Positions 54,967 through 63,923 of a stretch of DNA of 64,000 nucleotides are shown here, one piece after another. Numbering within the stretch: position 1 is the first letter of the stretch; each line of letters opens with the position of its first letter. Under the pieces are notes generated by a model that saw only the letters and a program-made list of their open reading frames with translations, ran no database searches and had not been told where the DNA came from. Made by a program: the position numbers and the translations under genes. Location of the stretch: NCBI RefSeq assembly GCF_025971955.1, contig NZ_JAPDMX010000024.1, positions 208,311 to 272,310 on the forward strand, given 5' to 3'. Origin of the DNA: Shewanella subflava. GTDB taxonomy: Bacteria > Pseudomonadota > Gammaproteobacteria > Enterobacterales > Shewanellaceae.

Positions 54967-55211
54967 GCCCCATTTCATTCTACTTATCATTTCGCAACGG
55001 GTGATGTTGAGATCTCCTTTTGAGGTCGACAAAATCTATTTTCATACCGTGTTAATTGGACTCCTTAAGTCTCTTTTTGCAATTTATTCGCATTTTGCAA
55101 AATGAAAAAACGACATCAAATAATTAAAAGTTAATAATATTCAATAGTTTATATTTTGGCATCTTATGTGCAATACGATTGTCACGTTCAGCAAAAGATG
55201 AGATCACTAAT

Positions 55212-57386
55212 ATGAAATTAACACCATTATCTCAGTTACCCCGTCATTCCTTATCTGGCTTATTTACCCTAGGGGCTTTGACGTTAGCATTGACACCCTC
55301 TGCACAGGCAAGCGAACCGTTTCAGGCATGTCCCCATGAAGCATTTATTATTCAAACACCTGCATCTAAACCCATCGCCTACGGTGTTGACTTAGGTACG
55401 GGTAGTTATCTCACCTTGTCAAATAATATGGGCCTTAATGGGGCACTCAATGGCACAGGTTTTAGTTACAATGACAACTATTTATATGGCTGGGATTACG
55501 AGCATCAAACACTAGGTCAAGTCGGTAATGATTATCAAGTTATTCCTTTGACATTAGCCAAAGATACCGCGGCTGCCGCAGCGGGTAACTTCTTTGTCGG
55601 TGACGTGGCATTAGTGGAAAACGCTTGGTACGGTTATCGCAAAAATGTGGGTTTATTTCGTGTTGATTTGGATGATCAAAACCATCCTATGACATTAGTC
55701 CCAGGCAGTAATTCGCTGGCGAGCTTTAATATTACTGATTTTGCTTTTCATCCAACCGATGGCTTTTTGTATGCCGTTACCAATGGAAAGGATGGAAGGC
55801 TGATAAAAATAGATCCAACCACAGGTGGCTTCGAAGATTTAGGCTTGGTGATCAGTGGTAATGCAAACTTTACTTTTGGTGCGCAGTTTTTTGATCCGCA
55901 AGGTAATTTGTACTTAAGCAATAATGGCACAGGTAATGTGTATAAAGTCAATGTAGAGCAAAGTTCACCAAAAGCTGAATTGTTCTCATATGGGCCTTCT
56001 TCAACGTCTAATGATGGCGCACGATGCGCCTTAGCTGATGTGCCTGTTGGCGATGCGGTTGATTTTGGTGATTCCCCTGCAAGTTATGGCACTTTAATGG
56101 CAGATAATGGAGCGCGTCATGGAATTATCGAATCATTGGCATTAGGGGTATTGAATGATAACGAAGCCGATGGCTCACCAGCACCTTTATCTGATGACAG
56201 CAGTGATGGTATTGATGATGAAGATGGTATCAGTATGCCTACGGGTTTTGAGATTGGTGAAGATGCTATTTTACTGGTGACGACTTCAGGTCAAGGTGGC
56301 TTTTTAAATGGGTGGATTGATTGGGCACAAGATGGAAAATTTGATGAAGAGGATCGCGTAATTAGTGCCAAAGCTATGTCCAGTGGGGTACAAACAATAT
56401 TGATTAATGTACCTAACTGGGCAAAACCTGGAGAAACTTGGTCCAGATTTAGATTAAGTTCAGTTGCAGATATTTTACCCACAGGCGGTGTTAGTGATGG
56501 TGAAGTAGAAGACTATCCCATTACGGTAACTGAAACCGGCGTTACCATGACCTATTACCCATCATCGTCAGGATTTACCACATTAGCTTATGAAGATTTG
56601 TACCCAGATCAGGGGGATTTTGATATGAATGATGTGGTGATGCAATTACGTATTACTCAGTTTGTCAAAAACAACCAAGTGCGTCGTGTGGGATTTAACG
56701 CCCAGTTAGTTGCTATGGGAGCTTGGTATCACAATGGTTTTGCGATTCAACTTCCTGGTATTGCACGCAGTAATGTCCAAGAGTCTGCAATCGATTGGAC
56801 ATTACAAGGGGTCAAACAAACCCAATCACCGCTCGAAAATGGGCAAACTAATGCGGTGCTCAAGTTTACTGATGATTTGTGGCAGCATGCTACCCGTGGG
56901 AATGGTTGCGAGTATTTCAGAACCGAACCGGGTTGTGGCACAACTTATCGTGCGACTTGGCAAATGACAGTGCCATTTGTCAATGCGGTTGATGAAGATC
57001 AAATGCCTGAGTTTCCCTATGATCCGTTTATCTTCGCAACCCCCAATACTGATCATGGATTAGCCGCTAAAAATATTAATGGGGGTAAAGAGCCCGGTAG
57101 AGCATTAGAAATTCATCTTAAAAATCATGCACCAACTGATTTATTTAACCCAGCCTTTTTAGGTCAACGTGATGATGCTTCCAATGCGTCAGCTGGACAA
57201 TATTTTCAAGATAAAAACGGCATGAGCTGGGCCATAGAAGTGCCTGATACTTGGAAGCATCCTGTTGAGAATCAGCGTTTAGATGGAAGTTATCAAGAGT
57301 TTGTTGATTTTGCTGCCGATGCAAGTGGTACCACGAACCCCTATTGGTATCTGACCGCCATAGAAGCATTAATTTTTGAAGATTAA
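55212..57386 (+). CDS. Exported LruC-domain protein
   Basis: 724 residues from ATG 55212 (TTG 55179 is an alternative). Signal peptide ends ALTPSAQASEP. Residues about 40-280 look like a beta-propeller or NHL-like region of the DUF6923 type (YGVDLGTGSYLTLSNNMG, FHPTDGFLYAVTNGKDGRLIKIDPTTGGF). Next is a GEVEDY motif domain (WIDWAQDGKFDEEDR ... SDGEVEDYPITV), then the C-terminal LruC domain (LAYEDLYPDQGDFDMNDVVMQ). Acidic DxDxD stretches imply calcium binding. No sorting signal at the C-terminus. A lipoprotein gene follows; a surface or matrix role is inferred. Confidence 0.85.
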   Translation: MKLTPLSQLPRHSLSGLFTLGALTLALTPSAQASEPFQACPHEAFIIQTPASKPIAYGVDLGTGSYLTLSNNMGLNGALNGTGFSYNDNYLYGWDYEHQTLGQVGNDYQVIPLTLAKDTAAAAAGNFFVGDVALVENAWYGYRKNVGLFRVDLDDQNHPMTLVPGSNSLASFNITDFAFHPTDGFLYAVTNGKDGRLIKIDPTTGGFEDLGLVISGNANFTFGAQFFDPQGNLYLSNNGTGNVYKVNVEQSSPKAELFSYGPSSTSNDGARCALADVPVGDAVDFGDSPASYGTLMADNGARHGIIESLALGVLNDNEADGSPAPLSDDSSDGIDDEDGISMPTGFEIGEDAILLVTTSGQGGFLNGWIDWAQDGKFDEEDRVISAKAMSSGVQTILINVPNWAKPGETWSRFRLSSVADILPTGGVSDGEVEDYPITVTETGVTMTYYPSSSGFTTLAYEDLYPDQGDFDMNDVVMQLRITQFVKNNQVRRVGFNAQLVAMGAWYHNGFAIQLPGIARSNVQESAIDWTLQGVKQTQSPLENGQTNAVLKFTDDLWQHATRGNGCEYFRTEPGCGTTYRATWQMTVPFVNAVDEDQMPEFPYDPFIFATPNTDHGLAAKNINGGKEPGRALEIHLKNHAPTDLFNPAFLGQRDDASNASAGQYFQDKNGMSWAIEVPDTWKHPVENQRLDGSYQEFVDFAADASGTTNPYWYLTAIEALIFED

Positions 57387-57438
57387 TGCCCGTAATTATC
57401 AGCATTAATTAACCTAATTCATAATGAAGGTGAACGAT

Positions 57439-58059
57439 ATGAAATATGTAAACATGACCGGATTAAGCATAAGCTCAAAGGTAAAAGAGTTATTTAATAT
57501 CAAGGCTCAACGTCAGCCCTTATTTGGCCTATTAACGTTAACGCTCTTGCTACAGTTAAGTGCTTGTGGCGGCGGTGGTGGCGGTGACAGTACACCTGCC
57601 ACTCAAATGACGCCTGTGGCTACTACACCCCCGACAACCACGCCGCCGACAAACACAACGACAACACCGCCCACAACACCAACGCCCACAACACCAACGC
57701 CTCCAGTTGTCGAGCCTGTGCCGGATCCGACTTCACTTGATGACTTGGTTGTGGATCCTGATTTTGACTTACAAGCCACATTTACGCTATCGATTAACGT
57801 CGACATCGCTAGTGGCAAAAGAGGGTATTTTTCGTTGTGCGATAAGTTTGAGCAGCAAGGGCAAACTATCAGTGTGAACTATGAATCCTGTTTACTGCGT
57901 GGCGCACTTGATAATGGCCAATTGAATGAATCGCTATTGGTTGCTAACCATCAACGTGATTTAATGGCAGTAGTTTGGTTTTATGATGGTAATCAGCCAC
58001 AGTATTTACATTGGCAATACGCCGCTGATCAAGCCCAGCAGCAGCTTGTTATCAATTAA
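57439..58059 (+). CDS. Lipoprotein with Thr/Pro-rich linker, LruC partner
   Basis: 206 residues from ATG 57439 (AAGG upstream; ATG 57424 possible). The lipobox is LQLSACGGGGGG, preceded by an unusually long N-region of about 30 residues. A low-complexity Thr/Pro tract (about 60-100, repeated TTPPT/TPTTP) leads to a C-terminal domain (about 110-206: LSINVDIASGKRGYFSLCDKF) with two cysteines. The domain reads like a lipid-anchored companion of the LruC protein encoded 52 bp upstream. Function unknown. Confidence 0.72.
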   Translation: MKYVNMTGLSISSKVKELFNIKAQRQPLFGLLTLTLLLQLSACGGGGGGDSTPATQMTPVATTPPTTTPPTNTTTTPPTTPTPTTPTPPVVEPVPDPTSLDDLVVDPDFDLQATFTLSINVDIASGKRGYFSLCDKFEQQGQTISVNYESCLLRGALDNGQLNESLLVANHQRDLMAVVWFYDGNQPQYLHWQYAADQAQQQLVIN

Positions 58060-58159
58060 GGTGTATGGCGTTGGGTTAAATTGAATGGTGAGTGACGCAC
58101 TTACTTTACATAACAACAGTGGTTATCGGTTTTGTTAACCTGATATTTATTCAATTATG

Positions 58160-58194
58160 ATGGGCTGCATTGCCAACAATGAAGCCCATTTTTA
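58160..58194 (+). terminator. Terminator of the LruC-lipoprotein unit
   Basis: ATGGGCT ... AGCCCAT stem with an inner CATTG/CAATG stem, followed by TTTTT. Confidence 0.8.
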
Positions 58195-58233
58195 TGCCCG
58201 TGTAAATAAGAAAAATAACGCAATGGAGTTCCG

Positions 58234-59103
58234 TTACTTTACCGCAGTAAGATGCTCAACTAACACTTTAGCGGCATTCGAAAAGTGAGCGTCTTCAGGG
58301 TAAATCAAATTAAGGTCACTGAAACCAGCGCTTAATTCGGGCAGCACATTGACCAATAATTTATTTTCTATTGCTTTATGCACAATGATTTCAGGTAATA
58401 GGGTGATCCCCGCCCCACCTAAACAGAGGTTGTACAGTGTGTTGTAATCACTGCAAATGACTTTGTGGTTGGCCGTGATAGCCGTGTGTTGAAATCTCCA
58501 TTTGTCTTCAACTACACCGCTGGTAACTCGAAAGCCGAGTAATGATTGATGTTGTAAATCTTCAATCGTTTCAATTACTGATGACTTTTCTAAATAGCTT
58601 GGACTTGCGTAAATTTTGCGTTCGAAGCTGAGCAGATGTTTAGAGATAAACAGGCTGTCATGCGGCTGGTTTATATCAATCACGAAATCTAACCCTAGAC
58701 GCGCAATATCGTTAAAACCACCCGAAATCACCACAATGTCTAACTGCACTTGCGGGTAACTGTGCACAAAGCTAGCAATTTGCTGGTCGAGCATTTTGTC
58801 GGCAAACGGGAGCAAGCCAACTCGAACGCGTCCTTGCACTTCGTTGTAGCGATTTTTGAATACAAAAGAGGCGTTTTTCAGTTGTTTGATCAGTGGGGCA
58901 ACTTGTTCTAAATATAACTCACCCGAAGGCGTGAGTGACATTGCGCGGGTGGTGCGGGTAAATAATGAGGCGCCAAGTTGTTTTTCTAATTCGGCAATGC
59001 GGCGGCTGACTAAAGCCCTGCGGGTGTTCAATGATTCAGCGGCTTTAGCAAAACTCCCTTGCTCAGCAACTAAAATAAATAACTCTAAATCATTGATATT
59101 CAA
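58234..59103 (-). CDS. LysR-family transcriptional regulator
   Basis: 289 residues. The N-terminal winged helix (1-60) is LELFILVAEQGSFAKAAESLNTRRALVSRRIAELEKQLGASLFTRTTR. The effector domain (about 90-289) is of the CrgA type. It starts 218 bp from uvrD, divergently. LysR proteins often act on adjacent genes, but the neighbours (LruC unit, uvrD) are not obvious targets. Confidence 0.9.
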   Translation of the reverse strand: MNINDLELFILVAEQGSFAKAAESLNTRRALVSRRIAELEKQLGASLFTRTTRAMSLTPSGELYLEQVAPLIKQLKNASFVFKNRYNEVQGRVRVGLLPFADKMLDQQIASFVHSYPQVQLDIVVISGGFNDIARLGLDFVIDINQPHDSLFISKHLLSFERKIYASPSYLEKSSVIETIEDLQHQSLLGFRVTSGVVEDKWRFQHTAITANHKVICSDYNTLYNLCLGGAGITLLPEIIVHKAIENKLLVNVLPELSAGFSDLNLIYPEDAHFSNAAKVLVEHLTAVK

Positions 59104-59320
59104 ATTAGTTCAACCCTATCGCATAAATGAGGAATTATAGTAGTTTTCGGACTGGTTTTTGTCAATTTAAGCCCTGTTTGGCGACAACTAGTTGGGTAAA
59201 ACTTAGGCAATAAGGTTATTTGCTTAATCGCAATACTTGATTGCCACATAAATCCGCTGACTGTCATCGCATCTGGGGTAATTTTGACGTTATAATGCGT
59301 GCAGATTTCTGGGAGGAAAA

Positions 59321-61504
59321 ATGGACGTATCATCATTATTAGACGGCCTGAATGACAAGCAACGTGAAGCAGTAGGTGCACCTTTATCCAACATGTTGGT
59401 GTTAGCGGGCGCTGGCAGCGGTAAAACGCGGGTATTAACCCATCGTATTGCTTGGCTGATGCAGGTTGAACAACAAAGTCCATATTCTATTCTGGCGGTA
59501 ACCTTTACCAACAAAGCGGCAGCAGAAATGCGTGAGCGCGTTGAAAAAGTGGTTGGCAGTAATATGGGGCGCATGTGGATTGGCACCTTCCATGGTTTAG
59601 CCCATCGAATTTTACGTACTCATTTTCAAGATGCTAACTTACCGCAAAGCTTCCAGATTATTGATTCAGATGATCAGCTCAGACTATTAAAACGAATTTT
59701 AAAAAGCCTCAATTTAGACGATAAACAATATCCACCCAGACAGGCTCAGGCTTACATTAATGGTAAAAAAGATCAGGGATTAAGACCCAAGCACATTGAT
59801 GCTGGTGGCTTTCCGGTTGAGCAAAATTTGTTAAATATCTACAAAATCTATCAAGAGTCGTGCGATCGTGCTGGCCTAGTCGATTTTGCTGAAATTTTAC
59901 TCAGAGCCCATGAGTTATGGCTGAATAAACCGCATATTTTAGCCCATTACCAAGACCGTTTTCGCCATATTCTGGTTGACGAATTTCAAGATACTAACGC
60001 CATTCAATATGCGTGGATCCGCATATTGGCAGGCAACAGTGCGAATGTGATGATAGTGGGTGATGACGATCAGTCAATTTATGGTTGGCGTGGGGCGCAA
60101 ATTGAAAACCTACACCGTTTCTTAAAAGACTTCCCAGGTGCACAAACCGTTCGTCTTGAGCAAAACTATCGCTCAAGTGGCAATATTTTGAAAGCATCTA
60201 ACGACTTGATTGCCAACAACCCCGATCGTTTAGGCAAAAAACTGTGGACAGAAGACAAAGATGGCGAGCCTATTTCAGTTTACTGTGCCTTTAATGAAAT
60301 GGATGAAGCTAAGTTTATCGTTGGTCGCATTCATGACTGGCAAGATAAAGGTGGCAGCTTAAGCGATTGCGCCATTTTGTATCGTTCAAATGCCCAGTCC
60401 CGTGTGTTAGAAGAAGCCTTGTTACACCGCGGGCTTGCTTACCGAATTTATGGCGGTTTACGCTTCTTCGAGCGTCAAGAAATTAAAGATGCCATGGGAT
60501 ATATGCGTCTTATTAATAATAAAGATGATGATGCCGCCTTTGAACGGGTGGTGAATACGCCTACCCGTGGTATTGGCGATCGCACCCTAGAGATTATTCG
60601 TTCAACTGCTAGGCAGCAGCAATTAACGTTATGGCAGGCCAGCCTGCGGTTGTTAGAAGAAAAAGTATTGGCAGGTCGCGCAGCAAATGCAGTGCGTGGT
60701 TTTATGGATTTGGTTATCCATATGCGCACCGATACCGCCGACATGTTGCTCTATCGCATGACAGACAGCGTCATTAACCAATCTGGTTTACGGGCAATGT
60801 ATGAAGCCGAAAAAGGTGAAAAAGCGCAGGCGCGTATTGAAAACTTAAATGAGCTGGTTACTGCGGCTAAAAGCTTTGAACTTCCCGAAGAGCTTGAAGA
60901 TATGGGCGAGTTAAATGCCTTTTTATCCCACGCCGCATTAGAAGCGGGTGAGGGGCAGGCTGATGCTTTTACCGATGCAGTGCAACTTATGACTTTGCAT
61001 TCGGCTAAAGGGTTAGAATTTCCAATGGTGTTTATGTCGGGTGTGGAAGAAGGCATATTTCCAAGCAAAATGGCATTAGATGAGGGCGATCGCTTAGATG
61101 AAGAGCGCCGCCTGTGTTATGTGGGTATGACGCGTGCAATGCAAAAATTGTACATCAGTTATGCCGAGTCTCGTCGTATTTACGGCCGTGAAGATTATGC
61201 GCGCCCGTCGCGATTTATTAACGAAATCCCTGAACAATACGTTGAACAAATTCGTTTGCGTGCACAGGTATCCCCATCAATCAGTCAACGTTTTCCGGCT
61301 CGTGGAGCAAGTCCTGCATTTAGTCAGTCATCGGCGAATACGACCGGATTCAGCGTGGGGCAAAAGGTCAAACACTTTAAGTTTGCCGAAGGTGTCGTCA
61401 CTAATTTTGAAGGCACGGGTGAAAAAGCCCGCGTACAAGTTAACTTTCGTGATTTTGGCAGTAAATGGTTACTCGTTAGCCTAGCAAAGCTGGAAGCGTG
61501 TTAA
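59321..61504 (+). CDS. uvrD: DNA helicase II (UvrD)
   Basis: 3'-5' DNA helicase of nucleotide-excision and mismatch repair. 727 residues (E. coli 720). Superfamily 1 motifs: LVLAGAGSGKTRVL (Walker A), VTFTNKAAAEMRERV, DEFQDTN, GDDDQSIYGWRGA, QNYRSS, LMTLHSAKGLEFPMVF and YVGMTRAMQKL. The C-terminal Tudor-like RNA-polymerase-binding domain ends VNFRDFGSKWLLVSLAKLE. GGGAGG lies upstream of the ATG. Confidence 0.96.
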   Translation: MDVSSLLDGLNDKQREAVGAPLSNMLVLAGAGSGKTRVLTHRIAWLMQVEQQSPYSILAVTFTNKAAAEMRERVEKVVGSNMGRMWIGTFHGLAHRILRTHFQDANLPQSFQIIDSDDQLRLLKRILKSLNLDDKQYPPRQAQAYINGKKDQGLRPKHIDAGGFPVEQNLLNIYKIYQESCDRAGLVDFAEILLRAHELWLNKPHILAHYQDRFRHILVDEFQDTNAIQYAWIRILAGNSANVMIVGDDDQSIYGWRGAQIENLHRFLKDFPGAQTVRLEQNYRSSGNILKASNDLIANNPDRLGKKLWTEDKDGEPISVYCAFNEMDEAKFIVGRIHDWQDKGGSLSDCAILYRSNAQSRVLEEALLHRGLAYRIYGGLRFFERQEIKDAMGYMRLINNKDDDAAFERVVNTPTRGIGDRTLEIIRSTARQQQLTLWQASLRLLEEKVLAGRAANAVRGFMDLVIHMRTDTADMLLYRMTDSVINQSGLRAMYEAEKGEKAQARIENLNELVTAAKSFELPEELEDMGELNAFLSHAALEAGEGQADAFTDAVQLMTLHSAKGLEFPMVFMSGVEEGIFPSKMALDEGDRLDEERRLCYVGMTRAMQKLYISYAESRRIYGREDYARPSRFINEIPEQYVEQIRLRAQVSPSISQRFPARGASPAFSQSSANTTGFSVGQKVKHFKFAEGVVTNFEGTGEKARVQVNFRDFGSKWLLVSLAKLEAC

Positions 61505-61519
61505 GTAAAGGAGATGAGG

Positions 61520-62374
61520 GTGAAACAAAAACTGCATGCTTATGCCCGCTTAATGCGTATCGATCGACCTATCGGTACGTTGTTGCTGTTGTGGCCGTGT
61601 TTAATGGCATTACTGCTTGCGGCAAAGGGAATGCCCGATACCAAGGTGTTACTGATTTTTGTGGTCGGCGTGGTGATCATGCGTGCCTGCGGTTGCATCA
61701 TTAATGATTTTGCCGATCGTAACTTAGATGCCCATGTAGAGCGGACTCAAAATAGGCCCTTGGTGTCAGGCGAAATAATGGTAAAAGAAGCCCTAATACT
61801 GTTTGTAATACTGGGTCTTGCCGCATTTTCGTTAGTGCTATTGTTAAATACCTTAGTGGTGCAACTGTCCGTTGTTGGTATTATTTTAACTGTGATGTAT
61901 CCGTTTATGAAGCGGATCACTAACATGCCGCAGATGTTTTTAGGCATAGTGTGGAGCTGGTCTATTCCAATGGCTTATGCGGCGCAGCTTGGCAGTGTTC
62001 CGGTTGAAGCGTGGTGGTTGTTCGCTGCCAATTGGTGCTGGACAGTGGCTTACGACACCATGTATGCCATGGTCGATAGAGATGATGATGTCAAAGTGGG
62101 GATTAAATCGACCGCGATATTATTTGGTCGGTATGATAGACAGTGGATAGGCCTATTTCAGCTGGCCGCCCTTGGATGTTTTATTATGGCGGGCTTATCA
62201 GCCGAACGCGGCCTAGTGTACGGTTTGGGTATTGTGACTTTCGTTGGTTTTAGCTGTTATCAACAATGGCTGATTTATGGCCGTGAGCGCGCGCCATGCT
62301 TTAAAGCATTTTTAAACAATAACTGGGCTGGTTTTGTTTTGTTTGCTGCCTTAAGTGCAGACTACTGGATTTAA
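61520..62374 (+). CDS. ubiA: 4-hydroxybenzoate octaprenyltransferase
   Basis: Prenylates 4-hydroxybenzoate in ubiquinone synthesis. 284 residues with about eight membrane helices. Both aspartate-rich sites are intact: [20 protein letters not shown] (residues about 66-85) and [24 protein letters not shown] 61520 is chosen because AAGGAG lies six bases before it; ATG 61514 is directly adjacent to that site. It begins 15 bp after uvrD and is likely co-transcribed. ubiC is not adjacent. Confidence 0.94.
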   Translation: MKQKLHAYARLMRIDRPIGTLLLLWPCLMALLLAAKGMPDTKVLLIFVVGVVIMRACGCIINDFADRNLDAHVERTQNRPLVSGEIMVKEALILFVILGLAAFSLVLLLNTLVVQLSVVGIILTVMYPFMKRITNMPQMFLGIVWSWSIPMAYAAQLGSVPVEAWWLFAANWCWTVAYDTMYAMVDRDDDVKVGIKSTAILFGRYDRQWIGLFQLAALGCFIMAGLSAERGLVYGLGIVTFVGFSCYQQWLIYGRERAPCFKAFLNNNWAGFVLFAALSADYWI

Positions 62375-62380
62375 TCTTGC

Positions 62381-62429
62381 TAAATGCTAAATGCTAAATG
62401 CTAAATGCTAAATGCTAAATGCTAAATGC
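62381..62429. repeat. Heptanucleotide tandem repeat (TAAATGC)x7
   Basis: Seven exact TAAATGC units, starting six bases after the ubiA stop and ending 21 bp before the ubiA terminator. Same unit length as the GTAATCC array at 54932. It is transcribed as part of the ubiA 3' untranslated region. Confidence 0.95.
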
Positions 62430-62450
62430 CTTTTAGGTATAATCACCCTC

Positions 62451-62473
62451 AAGCCGCTACATAGCGGCTTTTT
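62451..62473 (+). terminator. Terminator of ubiA
   Basis: AAGCCGCTA-CA-TAGCGGCTT followed by TTT. The rest of the 309-bp gap to the next gene has no further site. Confidence 0.82.
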
Positions 62474-62683
62474 GCTTTCTCTCATCCACCAAATACATTT
62501 ACTGACAAATTTAGGTTTGTTAATCATTTGTTTGTCTTTATGCTGGTTTAGCGTTAAGTGAGTCCTATTCTGATTCATTAAGAGGATAAATTGGGCACAA
62601 TTCGCCGCGTTTATTACGATGGGTTTATGGGGAACTAAGGTGAGTTTCTTCACTCACTATTATCAAGCTACAAGGATTGTTGG

Positions 62684-63718
62684 ATGCGTTCAAAGGTGAA
62701 ATTTCGTTTACTGTTTTTAAGCTTGGCAATAATTTGTTTTTGTTTGGGGGTCAACTTTACCCCAGATACCTTGAATTCAGCAGCTGATAAATGGCAACTT
62801 GGGGTCATTTCGGCGGTTTATTTTTTACTGCTTCCCATCGGCTACTGGTACTGCATTATCAAAATTGGCCAGCAAAAATGGTGGAAGCTGATTATGATTT
62901 TCAGTTTAAGTAGTTTGGTCGCTAGATTAAGTTATCCCGCCGAACTGAGTCATTATTTTGAGTTTGTCATGTGGTTACGTTACCCCATCATTGCGGTGCT
63001 CTTGCTTATCGAGCTGTACTTGATATTTAGCGTGATCCGCGGGTTGTTTAATGCACGCAAGCTTAAAGGTGATCCACGCGTCGGTGCGGTTGAAACCTAC
63101 AACGAAGGGGCAGAAAAAACCTTAACAATGGCATTGATTGTGGCCAGTGAAGCGACCAATTGGTATTACTCAATACCTTGGTTTTCACGCCAACATCCAC
63201 CAACCATAGCGCATATTAATTTGTTAAGCGCCCGTCGTTGGCACGTTTGGCTAATGGTGCTTGGCTGTGTTGTAGCATCGACAATCAGTTATGTATTATT
63301 GCAATCATGGAGCGAAATAGTCGCCATTATAGTTGCCTCTTTCATCTCTTATACCTTAATGGCAATTGTCGCCAATCATCGTATATCGCGTCATTATTCG
63401 TTGTATTTATTGCGTAATAAATTGGTTATCAATAATGGTTTATGGGGTTTTATGGTGATTGATAGTAGTGAGATCTCACACGTGAATCGCCAAGAGTCCG
63501 TTATCGAAAATAAAGATGATGACCGCGCGCTTTTTATTGGCCGCGGGCAAACTAATGTCACTTTATTATTGCGTAAACCGGTGATTTACCACGGTGGCAT
63601 GGGCCAGCTACCTGAGGCTATGACTAAGATTTATTTAAGTGTCGATAAACCAGAAGATGTGATTGCGGCAATTGAAGCTAGCCGGAATGAAGCTATCGAT
63701 GCAGTCGCAGCCGCTTAA
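62684..63718 (+). CDS. Multi-pass membrane protein of unknown function
   Basis: 344 residues. Four hydrophobic segments in the first third (about 8-25, 39-57, 66-84, 95-120), a soluble stretch with ATNWYYSIPWFSRQHPPT, two more helices (about 188-206 and 211-230), and a cytoplasmic beta-rich domain (about 232-344: SLYLLRNKLVINNGLWGFMVIDSSEI) that resembles a PH-like fold by pattern only. AAGGA precedes the ATG. No family recognised. Confidence 0.65.
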   Translation: MRSKVKFRLLFLSLAIICFCLGVNFTPDTLNSAADKWQLGVISAVYFLLLPIGYWYCIIKIGQQKWWKLIMIFSLSSLVARLSYPAELSHYFEFVMWLRYPIIAVLLLIELYLIFSVIRGLFNARKLKGDPRVGAVETYNEGAEKTLTMALIVASEATNWYYSIPWFSRQHPPTIAHINLLSARRWHVWLMVLGCVVASTISYVLLQSWSEIVAIIVASFISYTLMAIVANHRISRHYSLYLLRNKLVINNGLWGFMVIDSSEISHVNRQESVIENKDDDRALFIGRGQTNVTLLLRKPVIYHGGMGQLPEAMTKIYLSVDKPEDVIAAIEASRNEAIDAVAAA

Positions 63719-63737
63719 CGAAGTCGTCGTTGTTATC

Positions 63738-63923
63738 GATATCCTTAGCTGTATCTGTACTGGGTTATTCTATCTCTTCGATTTGACTGCATTTTAGTAT
63801 TTCCAAACTTCGTTTGGATTAACATTGCAGGATTCCATCTTGCATCGGCCAAAAGGGTCTCAACAGCGATACCCTCAGCCGTATCAACACCGCGACATTC
63901 ATCGCTTCGATTTGGCTTTATTT
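63738..63923 (+). repeat. Pair of diverged direct repeats (about 60 bp, 130-bp period)
   Basis: GATATCCTTAGCTGTATC at 63738 and GATACCCTCAGCCGTATC at 63868 begin two similar stretches of about 60 bp, both ending in CTTCGATTTG and a T-rich tail (about 70% identical by eye). They lie between the membrane-protein gene and the IS edge. Meaning unknown. Confidence 0.4.

Noticed and set aside
59262..59280. LexA/SOS box upstream of uvrD
   Set aside because: CTGTCATCGCATCTGG keeps one half-site only; too weak to claim although uvrD is SOS-controlled in E. coli.
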